Source: JAUWNP01 sp034430655 (GTDB taxonomy: Bacteria > Chloroflexota > Anaerolineae > B4-G1). Taken from it: 21,308 nt of DNA. The position numbers were made by a program, and so were the translations under genes. Numbering within the stretch: the stretch's first letter is position 1; every line of letters starts with the position of its first letter. The stretch covers positions 1-21,308 of the forward strand of contig DAOUEC010000002.1 in assembly GCA_034430655.1 (NCBI GenBank), given 5' to 3'. Shown here one piece after another: positions 1-7,198 of the stretch. Below the pieces are notes generated by a model. The model did not search any database, was not told where the DNA came from, and saw nothing but the letters and a program-made list of their open reading frames with translations.

Positions 1-127
1 GTCTGGGATCAGTCCATGCCAACCACGAAAGTGGCGGTTGTCGGGAAAACGTCCCACGCGACCGATGTAGCTGGCGTACACCGCTGCTCCTTGCTCTCCT
101 ACTCCCAGCAAGGTTTCCATGTGGCGG
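1..127 (-). pseudogene. IS110-family transposase fragment (C-terminal domain)
   Basis: Read on the minus strand this stretch is open in one frame. It encodes a peptide containing TLLGVGEQGAAVYAS and VGRFPDNRHFRGWHGLIPD, which matches what I know of the Transposase_20 (helix-hairpin-helix-like) domain of IS110/IS116 transposases. The frame runs off the left edge, so its C-terminus lies outside the window. At its 5' side it stops at the CTAG site where the IS701-type element begins, and no convincing N-terminal part is found beyond that element. It is therefore at best a fragment. The family call rests on motif recognition only. Confidence 0.55.
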
Positions 128-131
128 CTAG

Positions 132-1650
132 TACTACAACGTTACTTTAATTTTCAAAGACCATCCAGGCGCTTGAGGACGCGCTTACGATGAGACACAT
201 AAGCAGCATGGTTTTGCTTTTGAATGAACCGAACGCGCTTGACCGCCTCTTGCGGATCAAGTCGCTTGAGCGGCAGGATCGAAGCAATCAACAGGAGCGC
301 TTGTTGAATGGTCAAGGCAGGGGCCCCCTTTTTAGCCGCTTCTGCACGCGGACGAGGAAATGATGAGCCAAGATACACAGCATCATATGGTGATGCCAAC
401 CAATCCAAGAGCGAACCATGTACTCGTCCATTCCAAGATTGTCTTTCCCGTCCTCAAGAGCGGTTTCCACAGGCCAACGCATACCGGCTACACGCACCAA
501 TGCAGTGTAAGGAGTGTCCGCCGATGCGTTGCTGAGATAGGTCTTGAGTTCCGGCTCTTCCTCCAAAGAGCGGCGCAAGACCAACCACACTTCGGGTCCA
601 GGCAGTTCATCGCGCACCACGATCACGCGTCGAAAGGCAAACTCAGCTACCATTGGCCCTTTGCTGCCTTCCTTGATCAGATAGGCTTTCCATTCATCTT
701 TGGGTATCGTCGCTGCATACTCATCCACGCGCTGCGGCGCGGGTTCTCCGGTCACCAATTGCTCTTTGGTTGGTCGTCGGCCTCGCCCCTTCCATTCAGG
801 CACTGCCGTTTTAGGTTGAGTCTCCCATACTCTAGTGCTGTGGGGCACTTCGGCAAAGTACCAGCGCTCCAAATCCGCCACGCGATCCAAGAAGGCTGGG
901 TCTTTGCCATAAGTTTCGTCGCAAGTCACCCAGCGAAAACGCAGGCTGCCTTCGGTTGTGACCGATCTCAACATGTCCAGAGCCAATTCGGGCTCGGTCT
1001 TGAAGGTCGTATCGTCCGGAATGCCGCATTTTTCCCATCGCTCTCGATAGTCATCGTCAAACCACTTCTCAGGCAGGTAAAGTCGTCGATCCAGCAAGGT
1101 GTACCCCTTACGGCTGGCGTAGGCAGCAAACGCGCCTTCCTGACAGTTCTCGATCTTGCCCAGTTGACCACACCACTGACGTGCTACACCTACCGAGTGA
1201 ACTCCCTTCTTGGGAAACCCAGAACCATCGACGATCCATACCCCGTCCTCTTCACCCAATGTCTCGTCTACCAACTGCCAATGCTTCTTCAGCAGCTTCC
1301 CATCCTCCCACCGCCCCTGACCAACAAACTGTTGCATCGCTTGAATATCACCCCCTTCGAGGGCCATCGCCATAGGCTGAATCGTTTTCGATTTGTTGAG
1401 CGGTGCCATCAAACCTTGCATGTACATATGCCCCCAGTGAGCTTGCTCAACTCGGTAGTAAAGATCGGCAAACTCGGCATGGTAGGCCACCAATTCATCC
1501 GCCAGTGCCTCAATATCCGCCGGCTTCAGTTCCAGCGGCGGCGGCGCTTCCGCTATCTCGGTAATTCCTATGTCGCTGATGTCCATTCTAACCTCCATCT
1601 GTGTTGGAGATTAGGATACCACATCAGCCAAAAAAAGTCACGTTGTAGTA
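132..1650 (-). mobile_element. IS701-family insertion sequence, complete with TIRs and CTAG target duplication
   Basis: The ends are imperfect terminal inverted repeats. The left end reads TACTACAACGTTACTTT and the reverse complement of the right end reads TACTACAACGTGACTTT. The element is flanked on both sides by CTAG (128-131 and 1651-1654). This fits the 4-bp YTAR-type duplication I recall for the IS701 family. The element is 1519 bp and holds one transposase gene on the minus strand, frameshifted near its 3' end. Its right CTAG also borders the MITE at 1655-1887, so the two elements abut. Confidence 0.85.
154..1586 (-). pseudogene. IS701-family DDE transposase, frameshifted near the C-terminus
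   Basis: The DDE transposase of the IS701 element carries the hallmark VWIVDGSGFPKKG followed by SVGVARQWCGQLGK. The likely catalytic aspartates lie in IVDGSG and in VTCDETYG, and the glutamate in WPVETALEDGKDNLG. The start at 1586 is preferred over an in-frame ATG 12 bases upstream because GGAGGTT lies just before it. The main frame stops at 312 after QKRLKRGPLP. The missing C-terminus (GAPALTIQQALLL to the stop at 154) continues in the -1 frame. The junction is an A5-G5 run (complement of about 326-335). Restoring a sixth G would give an uninterrupted LKRGAPALTIQQ. This is either a one-base loss, a sequencing error, or a -1 frameshift site. Confidence 0.85.
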
Positions 1651-1654
1651 CTAG

Positions 1655-1887
1655 TACACGTGGGCGCAAATCCTTCCCCAGTTAGGCGTTGGGCGAGAGC
1701 GCCGGTCGAGTAGGAGCGACTTGTGTTGAGCCTGTCGAAACAAGCGACGTATCGAGACCAAGCGGCTTATCAGAAGCGCTCTTGTGGGCAGAAAACGCTT
1801 GGTTTCGATACACTTCTCCGCTGGCGCTACGAAGTTACTCAACCGGCGCTTGTCCTGCAACTACCGAAGGATTTTCGCCGTGATGTA
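1655..1887. repeat. MITE-like imperfect inverted repeat flanked by CTAG
   Basis: The two arms are inverted copies. The left arm begins TACACGTGGGCGCAAATCC and the reverse complement of the right arm begins TACATCACGGCGAAAATCC. Both continue into GCGCCGGT(C/T)GAGTA and, nearer the centre, (C/T)GTATCGA(G/A)ACCAAGCG. CTAG lies at both borders (1651-1654 and 1888-1891), the same target type as the neighbouring IS701 element. No transposase is encoded, so this is a non-autonomous element. Its right arm overlaps the 3' end of the TPR gene and provides that gene's last codons and stop. Confidence 0.75.
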
Positions 1888-2386
1888 CTAGTGAAACGAA
1901 AAACAGGATTATCCCCAGAGCCGCAGCACGCGCAATCTTAACCATGTTTTGCCGGCTGTGTTGCCGCTTTGTCCCTGAGTTGTCTGGTTGCCTTCTTGCG
2001 GTTGGAGGCTTTCTCGGCTTTTTTCGCCGAGCCACATCAGGTGCGCTCACCGCAGCAGGCCGGGGTGCAGGCTGTTCGCGGGGTGTCGCAATAGGTTCAG
2101 CCCGTGGCGTCAGCGAGGAAACCGCACCCAACGGTCGCACACCCTCCTTGGCGATCAGTGACTCTAGTCCACGCCTCGCTACCCCGTTGTTGGGGTTAAT
2201 CGCCAAAACGTTTTCCAGGCAGGTACGGCGCTCCTCGTCCGTATCTACTGCGCCGCTCAGCCACAGCCAGGCCGTCTCGTTGCGCTCGTCCTGCTGGGTA
2301 ACTTGCATCAGCAGTTTGTGCGCTTCTGCCTTGCGCCCAGCCTTGAGAGTAGCAATTCCTTGCTTCAAAAGATCATCGGTTGCCAT
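1835..2386 (-). CDS. TPR-like protein with C-terminal membrane segment, 3' end altered by MITE
   Basis: This is a 183-residue product. Residues about 1-75 form a tetratricopeptide-like helical repeat with AWLWLSGAVDTDEERRTCL and LAINPNNGVARRGL, a pattern I know from many Chloroflexota TPR proteins. A proline/arginine-rich linker follows, then one hydrophobic segment (ARAAALGIILFFVSLV), so the protein is probably membrane-anchored. The start ATG at 2386 is chosen because TCAGGAGGT lies 7-13 bases upstream; an ORF extension of 12 residues has no such site. The tail after FFVSL is encoded by the MITE, so the original C-terminus is lost. It lies about 100 bp downstream of herA on the same strand and may be co-transcribed. 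Function unknown; a scaffold role is only a guess. Confidence 0.75.
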   Translation of the reverse strand: MATDDLLKQGIATLKAGRKAEAHKLLMQVTQQDERNETAWLWLSGAVDTDEERRTCLENVLAINPNNGVARRGLESLIAKEGVRPLGAVSSLTPRAEPIATPREQPAPRPAAVSAPDVARRKKPRKPPTARRQPDNSGTKRQHSRQNMVKIARAAALGIILFFVSLVHHGENPSVVAGQAPVE

Positions 2387-2486
2387 TTCGTACCTCCTGA
2401 GGACTCTCGGCTGATAGGGCACTCGGTGCTACAGGAAAGGTGCATCACTGGAAATTGCCACACCTTGGCGGTGGGTGGGCCTTGCG

Positions 2487-4226
2487 CTATATTCCCTCCC
2501 CGTCCCCTTCCCCCCTCAGCACCGCCCGACCCCGCGCCAGCACCGCCTCCGGAGCCTCCTCCTCCCGGACCCCCATCTCGGCGTAGAACTCCGGCGTGCC
2601 GTAGGTGCGGGTGCGCACCACCACCGGCATCGGCACGGCGTGGCCCAGGATGAGCGCCTGCTGGCGGGTGTCGAGCCGCGCCAGCACCTCCCGCAGCGCG
2701 CCCGCCCCGCTGATGCCCGAAAAGACCGCCCGGATGTCCGCCTCGTCGTCCAAGAGGCAGGTGACGCGGGTGCCGACCTGGCTCATCACCTCCGGGTCAA
2801 TCCCGCTGGGCCGCTGGTCCACGATGAGCAGCGTGACGTTGTACTTGCGCAACTCGCGGGCGATGGTGCCGAAGATGGTGTGCCGGGCAACGGCGGGATC
2901 GAGGAACTTGTGTGCCTCCTCGATGGTGATGACCAGTGAGCGCGGCTCTTTCCCCCGCTCTCCCAGCGCCTCCTCCTTACGCCTGACGTAGTGCGCGTGG
3001 ATGCGGCGGGTGATGTAGTTGGCCACCAGCAGGTAGGCTTCCAGGCTGTTGCCGTACCTCCCGAATTCCAGGATGACGTTCACCCCCCGGTCCAGGTAGT
3101 CCAGAATCTGCTTCACGGCGTCCTCCGGCACGCGCTCCTGGAGAAAGCCGAAGCGGCGGAACATGCCCAGTTTGCGCTGGATGGCCCCCAGCGTCCCGCC
3201 GTGGAGGGTGCCCCGCTCCAGTGCGCTCTCCAGGTCCTCCAGCGGATCGTCCTCGTCCAGCAGGCGGGTGACCCAGCGCTGCCCCAGCCGCCGCCGCAGG
3301 AAGTACAGGGCTCCCACCTGCACGTCCGAAAGGGCCATCAGGCTGGCGAGGCTGTCCACGTCCTCCGGTTCGACCTGGTCGTAGCCGATGCGCACCACGC
3401 CATCCACCTTGCTCCCCCGCCGCCGGGACGACGCCTCGTCCAGCGTGAACACCGAGACCTGGCCAGTGGGGAAGAGTTGCCGCAGCCCCTTGACCTCTTG
3501 CTTTGCCTCGTCCTGGCTCTTCCAGCCGTACTCGTTGTGCATGTCGAAGACCAGGTTGACCGCCACATGCTCCTGGATCAGTCCGGCCAGCAGTGTGCGC
3601 GTGAGGAAGGTCTTGCCGGTGCCCGTCTTGCCGAAGACCCCCGCCGAGCGCTCGACGAAGCGGTGCAGGTCGAGTGCCACGTGGACGCCCTCCATCTCCA
3701 GCGGGTCGCCGACGTAGAAGTAGCCCGGCTCTGTCTCCTGGCCGAAGATGAGGGCCACCTCCTCCTCGCTGGCGGGGTAGACCGAGGTGAAGTGGGCCGG
3801 GATGGTCTTGACCGGTTTCGGCTCGCTCCCCCCCTCTTTCCCTCCCATTGGGGGGGAGGAAGGGGAGGGCTCCAGCACCAGCATCGGCACGATGTGGAGC
3901 CGCCCGAAGACGGCGGTGCCCTGGTAGACGCGGGCCAGGAAGGGGTCGGAGGTGTCCGGCGGGGCCTTCTCAATGAGCGGGTTGAGCGCGTCCAGTTGCA
4001 CGTCGGTGACCATGGAGAAGAAACGCCGTTCAGTCTGCCCGCGCACGACGACGTACCGGCCTACGGCCAGTCCCTCGATGACCGTGCCCTGGTCCAGTTT
4101 GACGTCCAGCCCCTTGGAGAGGCTCCCGCCGACGACGATGCCCAGCCTTTGGAGGGGCCGGGGCTCGGCCAGGCGGGGGCCGAAAAAGGCTTCCAGTTCT
4201 TGTTCGGGTGAGTGATCATCCATCAT
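2487..4226 (-). CDS. herA: HerA-like DNA translocase (HAS-barrel + FtsK/HerA ATPase)
   Basis: This is a 579-residue ATPase of the HerA/VirB4/FtsK superfamily. An N-terminal HAS-barrel-like region (about 27-115) precedes the P-loop GKTGTGKT (199-206). The Walker B-like strand is LVITIEEAHKFL (431-442), followed by LLIVDQRPSGIDPEV (466-480). HerA forms a hexamer that translocates along DNA and works with the nuclease NurA in end resection or in defence systems; here nurA heads the same operon. The start overlaps the end of the HEPN remnant by 11 bp, which suggests translational coupling; the ribosome site is weak. Residues about 119-134 (Pro/Ser/Gly-rich) are encoded by a G/C-rich palindromic repeat inserted between the barrel and the ATPase core. 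The ATPase motifs look intact. Confidence 0.92.
   Translation of the reverse strand: MMDDHSPEQELEAFFGPRLAEPRPLQRLGIVVGGSLSKGLDVKLDQGTVIEGLAVGRYVVVRGQTERRFFSMVTDVQLDALNPLIEKAPPDTSDPFLARVYQGTAVFGRLHIVPMLVLEPSPSSPPMGGKEGGSEPKPVKTIPAHFTSVYPASEEEVALIFGQETEPGYFYVGDPLEMEGVHVALDLHRFVERSAGVFGKTGTGKTFLTRTLLAGLIQEHVAVNLVFDMHNEYGWKSQDEAKQEVKGLRQLFPTGQVSVFTLDEASSRRRGSKVDGVVRIGYDQVEPEDVDSLASLMALSDVQVGALYFLRRRLGQRWVTRLLDEDDPLEDLESALERGTLHGGTLGAIQRKLGMFRRFGFLQERVPEDAVKQILDYLDRGVNVILEFGRYGNSLEAYLLVANYITRRIHAHYVRRKEEALGERGKEPRSLVITIEEAHKFLDPAVARHTIFGTIARELRKYNVTLLIVDQRPSGIDPEVMSQVGTRVTCLLDDEADIRAVFSGISGAGALREVLARLDTRQQALILGHAVPMPVVVRTRTYGTPEFYAEMGVREEEAPEAVLARGRAVLRGEGDGEGI
3828..3869. repeat. G/C-rich palindromic repeat inside herA
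   Basis: Runs of C/T followed by runs of G/A around an ATTG centre (CCCTCCCATTGGGGGGGAGG) form an imperfect palindrome. The same type of sequence stands in the nurA leader at 7029-7054. It is in frame and adds about 16 Pro/Ser/Gly-rich residues to HerA. Confidence 0.6.
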
Positions 4227-4443
4227 TTGGTTCCCTATTGGTCAGGATGCCGCGATCGCGCAAGAACCGCTCCAAGCGGGCGACGATGCGCTCGGCCTGC
4301 TCCAGCACCTCCCGGGTTTTCTCCTCGGTGAATTCGACGCCGAAATGGTAGTCGGCGTTCTCACGCCACTGACGGGTCTCCGTGTAGAATCGGCCATATT
4401 CAGGTTCAATAAGACCTGGCTTGATCAGGTATGGGCTATGTCC
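4216..4443 (-). pseudogene. HEPN-domain gene remnant (C-terminal half)
   Basis: The reading frame is open but has no ATG start; a TGA sits immediately upstream, inside the 3' end of the nucleotidyltransferase gene. The encoded peptide includes KPGLIEPEYGRFY, ETRQWRENADYHFGVEF and EQAERIVARLERFL. This matches the last two helices of HEPN proteins that pair with MNT nucleotidyltransferases. The segment RENADYH fits the Rx4-6H RNase motif of HEPN domains. The N-terminal half is missing, so either a deletion fused its tail behind the MNT gene or a non-ATG start makes a mini-protein. It overlaps the MNT gene by 19 bp and herA by 11 bp. The HEPN assignment is by pattern; loss of the first helices is inferred. 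Confidence 0.6.
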
Positions 4444-5228
4444 TCACCGTCAAACATCGCAATCGGCCCCCAACGGGCCTCGCACAGCGCCACCAGGCCG
4501 GTCTCCAGGTGGTGCAACATCTCGACTTTGCGTAGCCAGGTCTCCCGATTGTCCAGGTGCAGGATGTCCAGCAGGTCCTGGTCGAAGTGCTCTGGCTTGA
4601 CCGGCAGGTCGCGCAGCAACCGGCCCATACGAGAGGAGTGGCGGTTGTAGTTGGGCTGGTCGTTCAACACCATCACCAGGTCCACGATCAGGTTCTTGAT
4701 GGCCGAAAGGTCCAGGCCGACCCATGCCCCACGTCGGCAGTACTTCTTGTAGCGGTAGATGCGCACGTGCAGCAGGCGCAGGTCTGCCTGAACACGGGTC
4801 TTGAGGCCTGCGTCGCTATATACCTGGTTGGGCCTGCGCAAGCCTGGGGCCAGTTCGTCCTTGTCCACCAGCGTTGTGTAGTCGAAATAGAACTGGAGTT
4901 GGTGGGGCAGGTGGTAACTGACGTCAAACCAGGTATCACGGAAGACGAACTTGTCAATGACCTGCGATTTTACCGGTAATGCGGGCTTGTCCACGCCAGC
5001 AATGGCCAGCATAATGTTCCGGCAGCCGATGGCGCGCAGTCGCTCTAAGCGCTCATCGTCGGGGATGAGCGTGTTGACGGCTACGAGCATGTCCACGTCG
5101 GAGTAGGCATCACCCTCACCACTGGCAGTGGAACCGACGATGAAAACCGCTCGCACCCGGTCGTCGTCCGCGTACCCAAATGTCCGTGCGAAGGCCTCGG
5201 CTACCTGGCGATGTGTCTCTGTTCCCAT
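4425..5228 (-). CDS. MNT-type nucleotidyltransferase domain protein
   Basis: This is a 267-residue protein with an N-terminal pol-beta-like nucleotidyltransferase domain. The signature VGSTASGEGDAYSDVDMLV (31-49) holds the GS...SDxD metal-binding motif. A further acidic residue is expected on a later strand (perhaps TWFDVSYHL). The remaining 150 residues are helical (RIYRYKKYCRRGAWVGLD, IKNLIVDLVMVLNDQPNYN), like the substrate-binding half of aminoglycoside adenylyltransferases and DUF4037-type proteins. Relatives transfer NMP or AMP onto small molecules or onto HEPN toxins, as in MNT/HEPN antitoxin systems. The start has GAGGTGA upstream. It lies 9 bp after the HAS-barrel gene and runs into a HEPN remnant, so a former MNT/HEPN pair embedded in the nurA-herA operon is the simplest reading. 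Substrate unknown. Confidence 0.8.
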   Translation of the reverse strand: MGTETHRQVAEAFARTFGYADDDRVRAVFIVGSTASGEGDAYSDVDMLVAVNTLIPDDERLERLRAIGCRNIMLAIAGVDKPALPVKSQVIDKFVFRDTWFDVSYHLPHQLQFYFDYTTLVDKDELAPGLRRPNQVYSDAGLKTRVQADLRLLHVRIYRYKKYCRRGAWVGLDLSAIKNLIVDLVMVLNDQPNYNRHSSRMGRLLRDLPVKPEHFDQDLLDILHLDNRETWLRKVEMLHHLETGLVALCEARWGPIAMFDGEDIAHT

Positions 5229-5237
5229 GTTTTCACC

Positions 5238-5834
5238 TCACACGTTTCGCAGCCGTCGCAGCAATCCCTCCAGCCGCACCGGGTCGCTGGCCAGCAGCCG
5301 CGCCAGTTCGCGTCCCGCCTCGATCAGGAACGCCTCTCGCTCACCCTCTGGCCGGGCGGCAGCGGCGGCCCGCAGGCTGGCCGCCAGCAGTTCGTCGGCC
5401 GGTACTTCGCGAGCCTCCAGCACCAGGCGGAAGTAGTCGAAGCAGGCGGTGAAGGCCCGCACCTCTTCGTCGCTGCACTGGTAGAGCCAGTCGAGCGTCA
5501 CCGGGGGTTGCGCGGGCAGGCGATGGCGGATAGTCTCACCGTCGCTGCAGCCCACCGCCAGCACGCTGACCTCGATGGGCACCTGGCGGTTCTCGCGCTG
5601 GTCGCGCACGACCTCCTCGGGCGGGTCAGCGCTGATAAACTGGCGCACAAAGGGATCGTCCTCCACGCCGACGTCGTAGATCAGGCCGTAGATGACGCTC
5701 CCCGGCGTCTGTCCTTCCGCCCGCACGAACGAGCCGAAGGTCGGGATATCGGGCTGCATCACCGCACAGCCGATGGCAAATCCGCGTGTGCCGGCCCGCA
5801 ACACCCGCCCCACCTGCAGATTACCGTTGCTCAT
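5238..5834 (-). CDS. Stand-alone HAS-barrel protein of the nurA-herA operon
   Basis: This is a 198-residue protein with a beta-rich first half (LQVGRVLRAGTRGFAIGC, GSVIYGLIYDVGVEDDPFV) resembling HAS-barrel domains, the small barrel found at the N-terminus of HerA and of ATP synthase subunits. The second half is helical and alanine/arginine-rich. The start ATG overlaps the nurA stop (ATGA) and has AGGAGGAGGT 7-8 bases upstream, so the two genes are translationally coupled. Between nurA and herA the natural guess is an adaptor for HerA or NurA assembly on DNA. HAS-barrel is a moderate-confidence call from pattern and position. Confidence 0.7.
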   Translation of the reverse strand: MSNGNLQVGRVLRAGTRGFAIGCAVMQPDIPTFGSFVRAEGQTPGSVIYGLIYDVGVEDDPFVRQFISADPPEEVVRDQRENRQVPIEVSVLAVGCSDGETIRHRLPAQPPVTLDWLYQCSDEEVRAFTACFDYFRLVLEAREVPADELLAASLRAAAAARPEGEREAFLIEAGRELARLLASDPVRLEGLLRRLRNV

Positions 5835-6997
5835 AAGCGATACCTCCTCCTGCCCCGGCGGGTCAGGCTCTTGTAGTACGCTTTTGGTGAGAGGGACGAC
5901 CGCACGCCAACACGCAGCAACGCTGTGGTCACCATCTCCTCAAACGCCGCTCTCTCCGGGCCACTGACGTAGGCCAGTTCGTCGGCGCGGGCCAGCGCGT
6001 AGGGGTAGTCGCCGGTGATGCGCGCCTGGGCAACGACAGCCCCGTGGACCAACGCCAGACGGTCGTGGTCCCTGGCCACCCAGGCCGGCACCTCTACCCG
6101 CGCGATGACCGGGTCGTGCTCCTCTTCGGCCAGGTTGAGATAGCAGAAGTGGACGGCGTGACCGGCGGGGTGATAGTACTCGTAGTTGATGGGCGAGGGG
6201 CTGACGAAGAGGGCCGAACGCGCACCGGGGGGCAGCGGTTCGAAGACTGCGCGGTCGGGCAGGTGTTCCAGCGGATTGGGCTCCTGGGTGGCCCGGTTCA
6301 CGTCTCCGTCCAGGCTGGCCAGGTACAGCAGCCGTGTTACCTCGGCACGGCGCGGACGACTGACGAAAGCGGCCACGGCGGCACCAGCCTTGCGAATGCG
6401 GTCCAATTGGTCGAGGTAGGCCGTCACCTTCGCGCACCGCCCCTCGGCCGGCAGGTCTTCCAGCACCCATAGGATGAGGGTGCCGTCCACCAACGCCATC
6501 GTAGATCCCGGCGGCTCGACGGCGCATAGATCGGCCAGGCGGGTGATTTCAGCCAGGTCACGCCGCACGTCGAGCAGGTTCCCGCCCACGAGGAGTCCAT
6601 TCTCGTACATGTCGGCCTCGGTGTAGCCCAGGATGGGCTCGCTGTGGGCCTCGGGCGCTTCGCTGCTGCCGTGCCGGTAGACCAGGCTGCCGACGTTGAT
6701 CAGGTAGTAGAGCGCCACGCCGTGCCGGTCGGGCTGAATCTGCGAACCATCGGCAGCGATGACGGTGAACCGTTCTGGGATGGCAGGCAGGGGGTGGACG
6801 GCGTCGAGGGCCTCGCCGGTCGGGATAGCGGCGCGGATGGCCCGGGCTGGATGGCGCAACCGCTCACCCTGGTCGGCGTACTGGGCCAGCCAGCGGTGTG
6901 CCAGTTCTACCAGGTCGGCGAACTGCCGCTCGCGGGCGGCCAACTCCTCGCCCATCGCCCGCACCTGTCCGGTCAATCTGCTCAGTTCGAGCGTCAC
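5831..6997 (-). CDS. nurA: NurA-family 5'-3' nuclease
   Basis: This is a 388-residue NurA-domain nuclease. The first conserved aspartate is in VIAADGSQI (about D83 from the chosen start) and the second in MALVDGTLILW (about D171). The YYLINVG and C-terminal HYGA-free region also fit NurA (ARITGDYPYALARADELAY near the end). NurA is an Mn-dependent, RNase H-like-fold nuclease driven by HerA to degrade DNA ends. The GTG start at 6997 is preferred to an ATG 45 bases upstream because AAGGAGAT lies just before it, and the upstream extension is only the G/C palindrome translated. It is first gene of the operon, with a strong promoter at 7119-7147. Confidence 0.9.
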   Translation of the reverse strand: MTLELSRLTGQVRAMGEELAARERQFADLVELAHRWLAQYADQGERLRHPARAIRAAIPTGEALDAVHPLPAIPERFTVIAADGSQIQPDRHGVALYYLINVGSLVYRHGSSEAPEAHSEPILGYTEADMYENGLLVGGNLLDVRRDLAEITRLADLCAVEPPGSTMALVDGTLILWVLEDLPAEGRCAKVTAYLDQLDRIRKAGAAVAAFVSRPRRAEVTRLLYLASLDGDVNRATQEPNPLEHLPDRAVFEPLPPGARSALFVSPSPINYEYYHPAGHAVHFCYLNLAEEEHDPVIARVEVPAWVARDHDRLALVHGAVVAQARITGDYPYALARADELAYVSGPERAAFEEMVTTALLRVGVRSSLSPKAYYKSLTRRGRRRYRL

Positions 6998-7028
6998 TGA
7001 GATCTCCTTGTGTTGTAAGCCTCCACCC

Positions 7029-7054
7029 CAGCCCTCCCCCACGAGGGGAGGGGG
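7029..7054. repeat. G/C-rich palindrome in the nurA leader
   Basis: CCCTCCCC and GGGGAGGG form an inverted repeat around a short CACGA centre, followed by more G. It is the same kind of element as the one inside herA. It lies in the predicted 5' untranslated region of nurA, where a hairpin could affect expression. Confidence 0.55.
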
Positions 7055-7118
7055 GTCCGACGAACTGCCTCGCCTGGCACAAGTCTATGGAAGGCTAGCG
7101 CCATTGGGATTCAGGTGC

Positions 7119-7147
7119 ATTATACCTGAGGCAGCAATCGCTGACAA
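7119..7147 (-). promoter_or_regulatory. Sigma70-type promoter for the nurA-herA operon
   Basis: On the minus strand TTGTCA (7142-7147) and TATAAT (7119-7124) are separated by exactly 17 bp. The predicted transcript start near 7112 gives a leader of about 115 nt that contains the 7029-7054 palindrome. Confidence 0.65.
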
Positions 7148-7155
7148 GCAGGGAT

Positions 7156-7184
7156 TTGCGTTCCCATCACCAGCAGGGTATAAT
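7156..7184 (+). promoter_or_regulatory. Sigma70-type promoter for the bicupin gene
   Basis: TTGCGT (7156-7161), a 17-bp spacer and a perfect TATAAT (7179-7184). It is divergent from the nurA promoter, with 8 bp between the two -35 boxes. The predicted start near 7191 lies only about 8 nt before the ATG, so the mRNA would be almost leaderless. Confidence 0.65.
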
Positions 7185-7198
7185 GACATTGATGACCA

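Noticed and set aside
360..1685. A 441-codon open frame on the plus strand
   Set aside because: It lies opposite the IS701 transposase and its translation has no domain pattern; the minus-strand product has clear transposase motifs.
1655..1698. The N-terminal part of the IS110-like transposase on the far side of the IS701 element
   Set aside because: The frame can be joined across CTAG, but the sequence is the left arm of the MITE, whose mirror copy lies at 1844-1887, so the match is by chance.
2991..4211. A 406-codon open frame on the plus strand
   Set aside because: It is the mirror of herA in GC-rich DNA; His/Gln/Val-rich with no motif.
6998..7042. Upstream ATG for nurA
   Set aside because: The extra residues (MGEGWGGGLQHKE) are the translated palindrome; AAGGAGAT before the GTG fits better.
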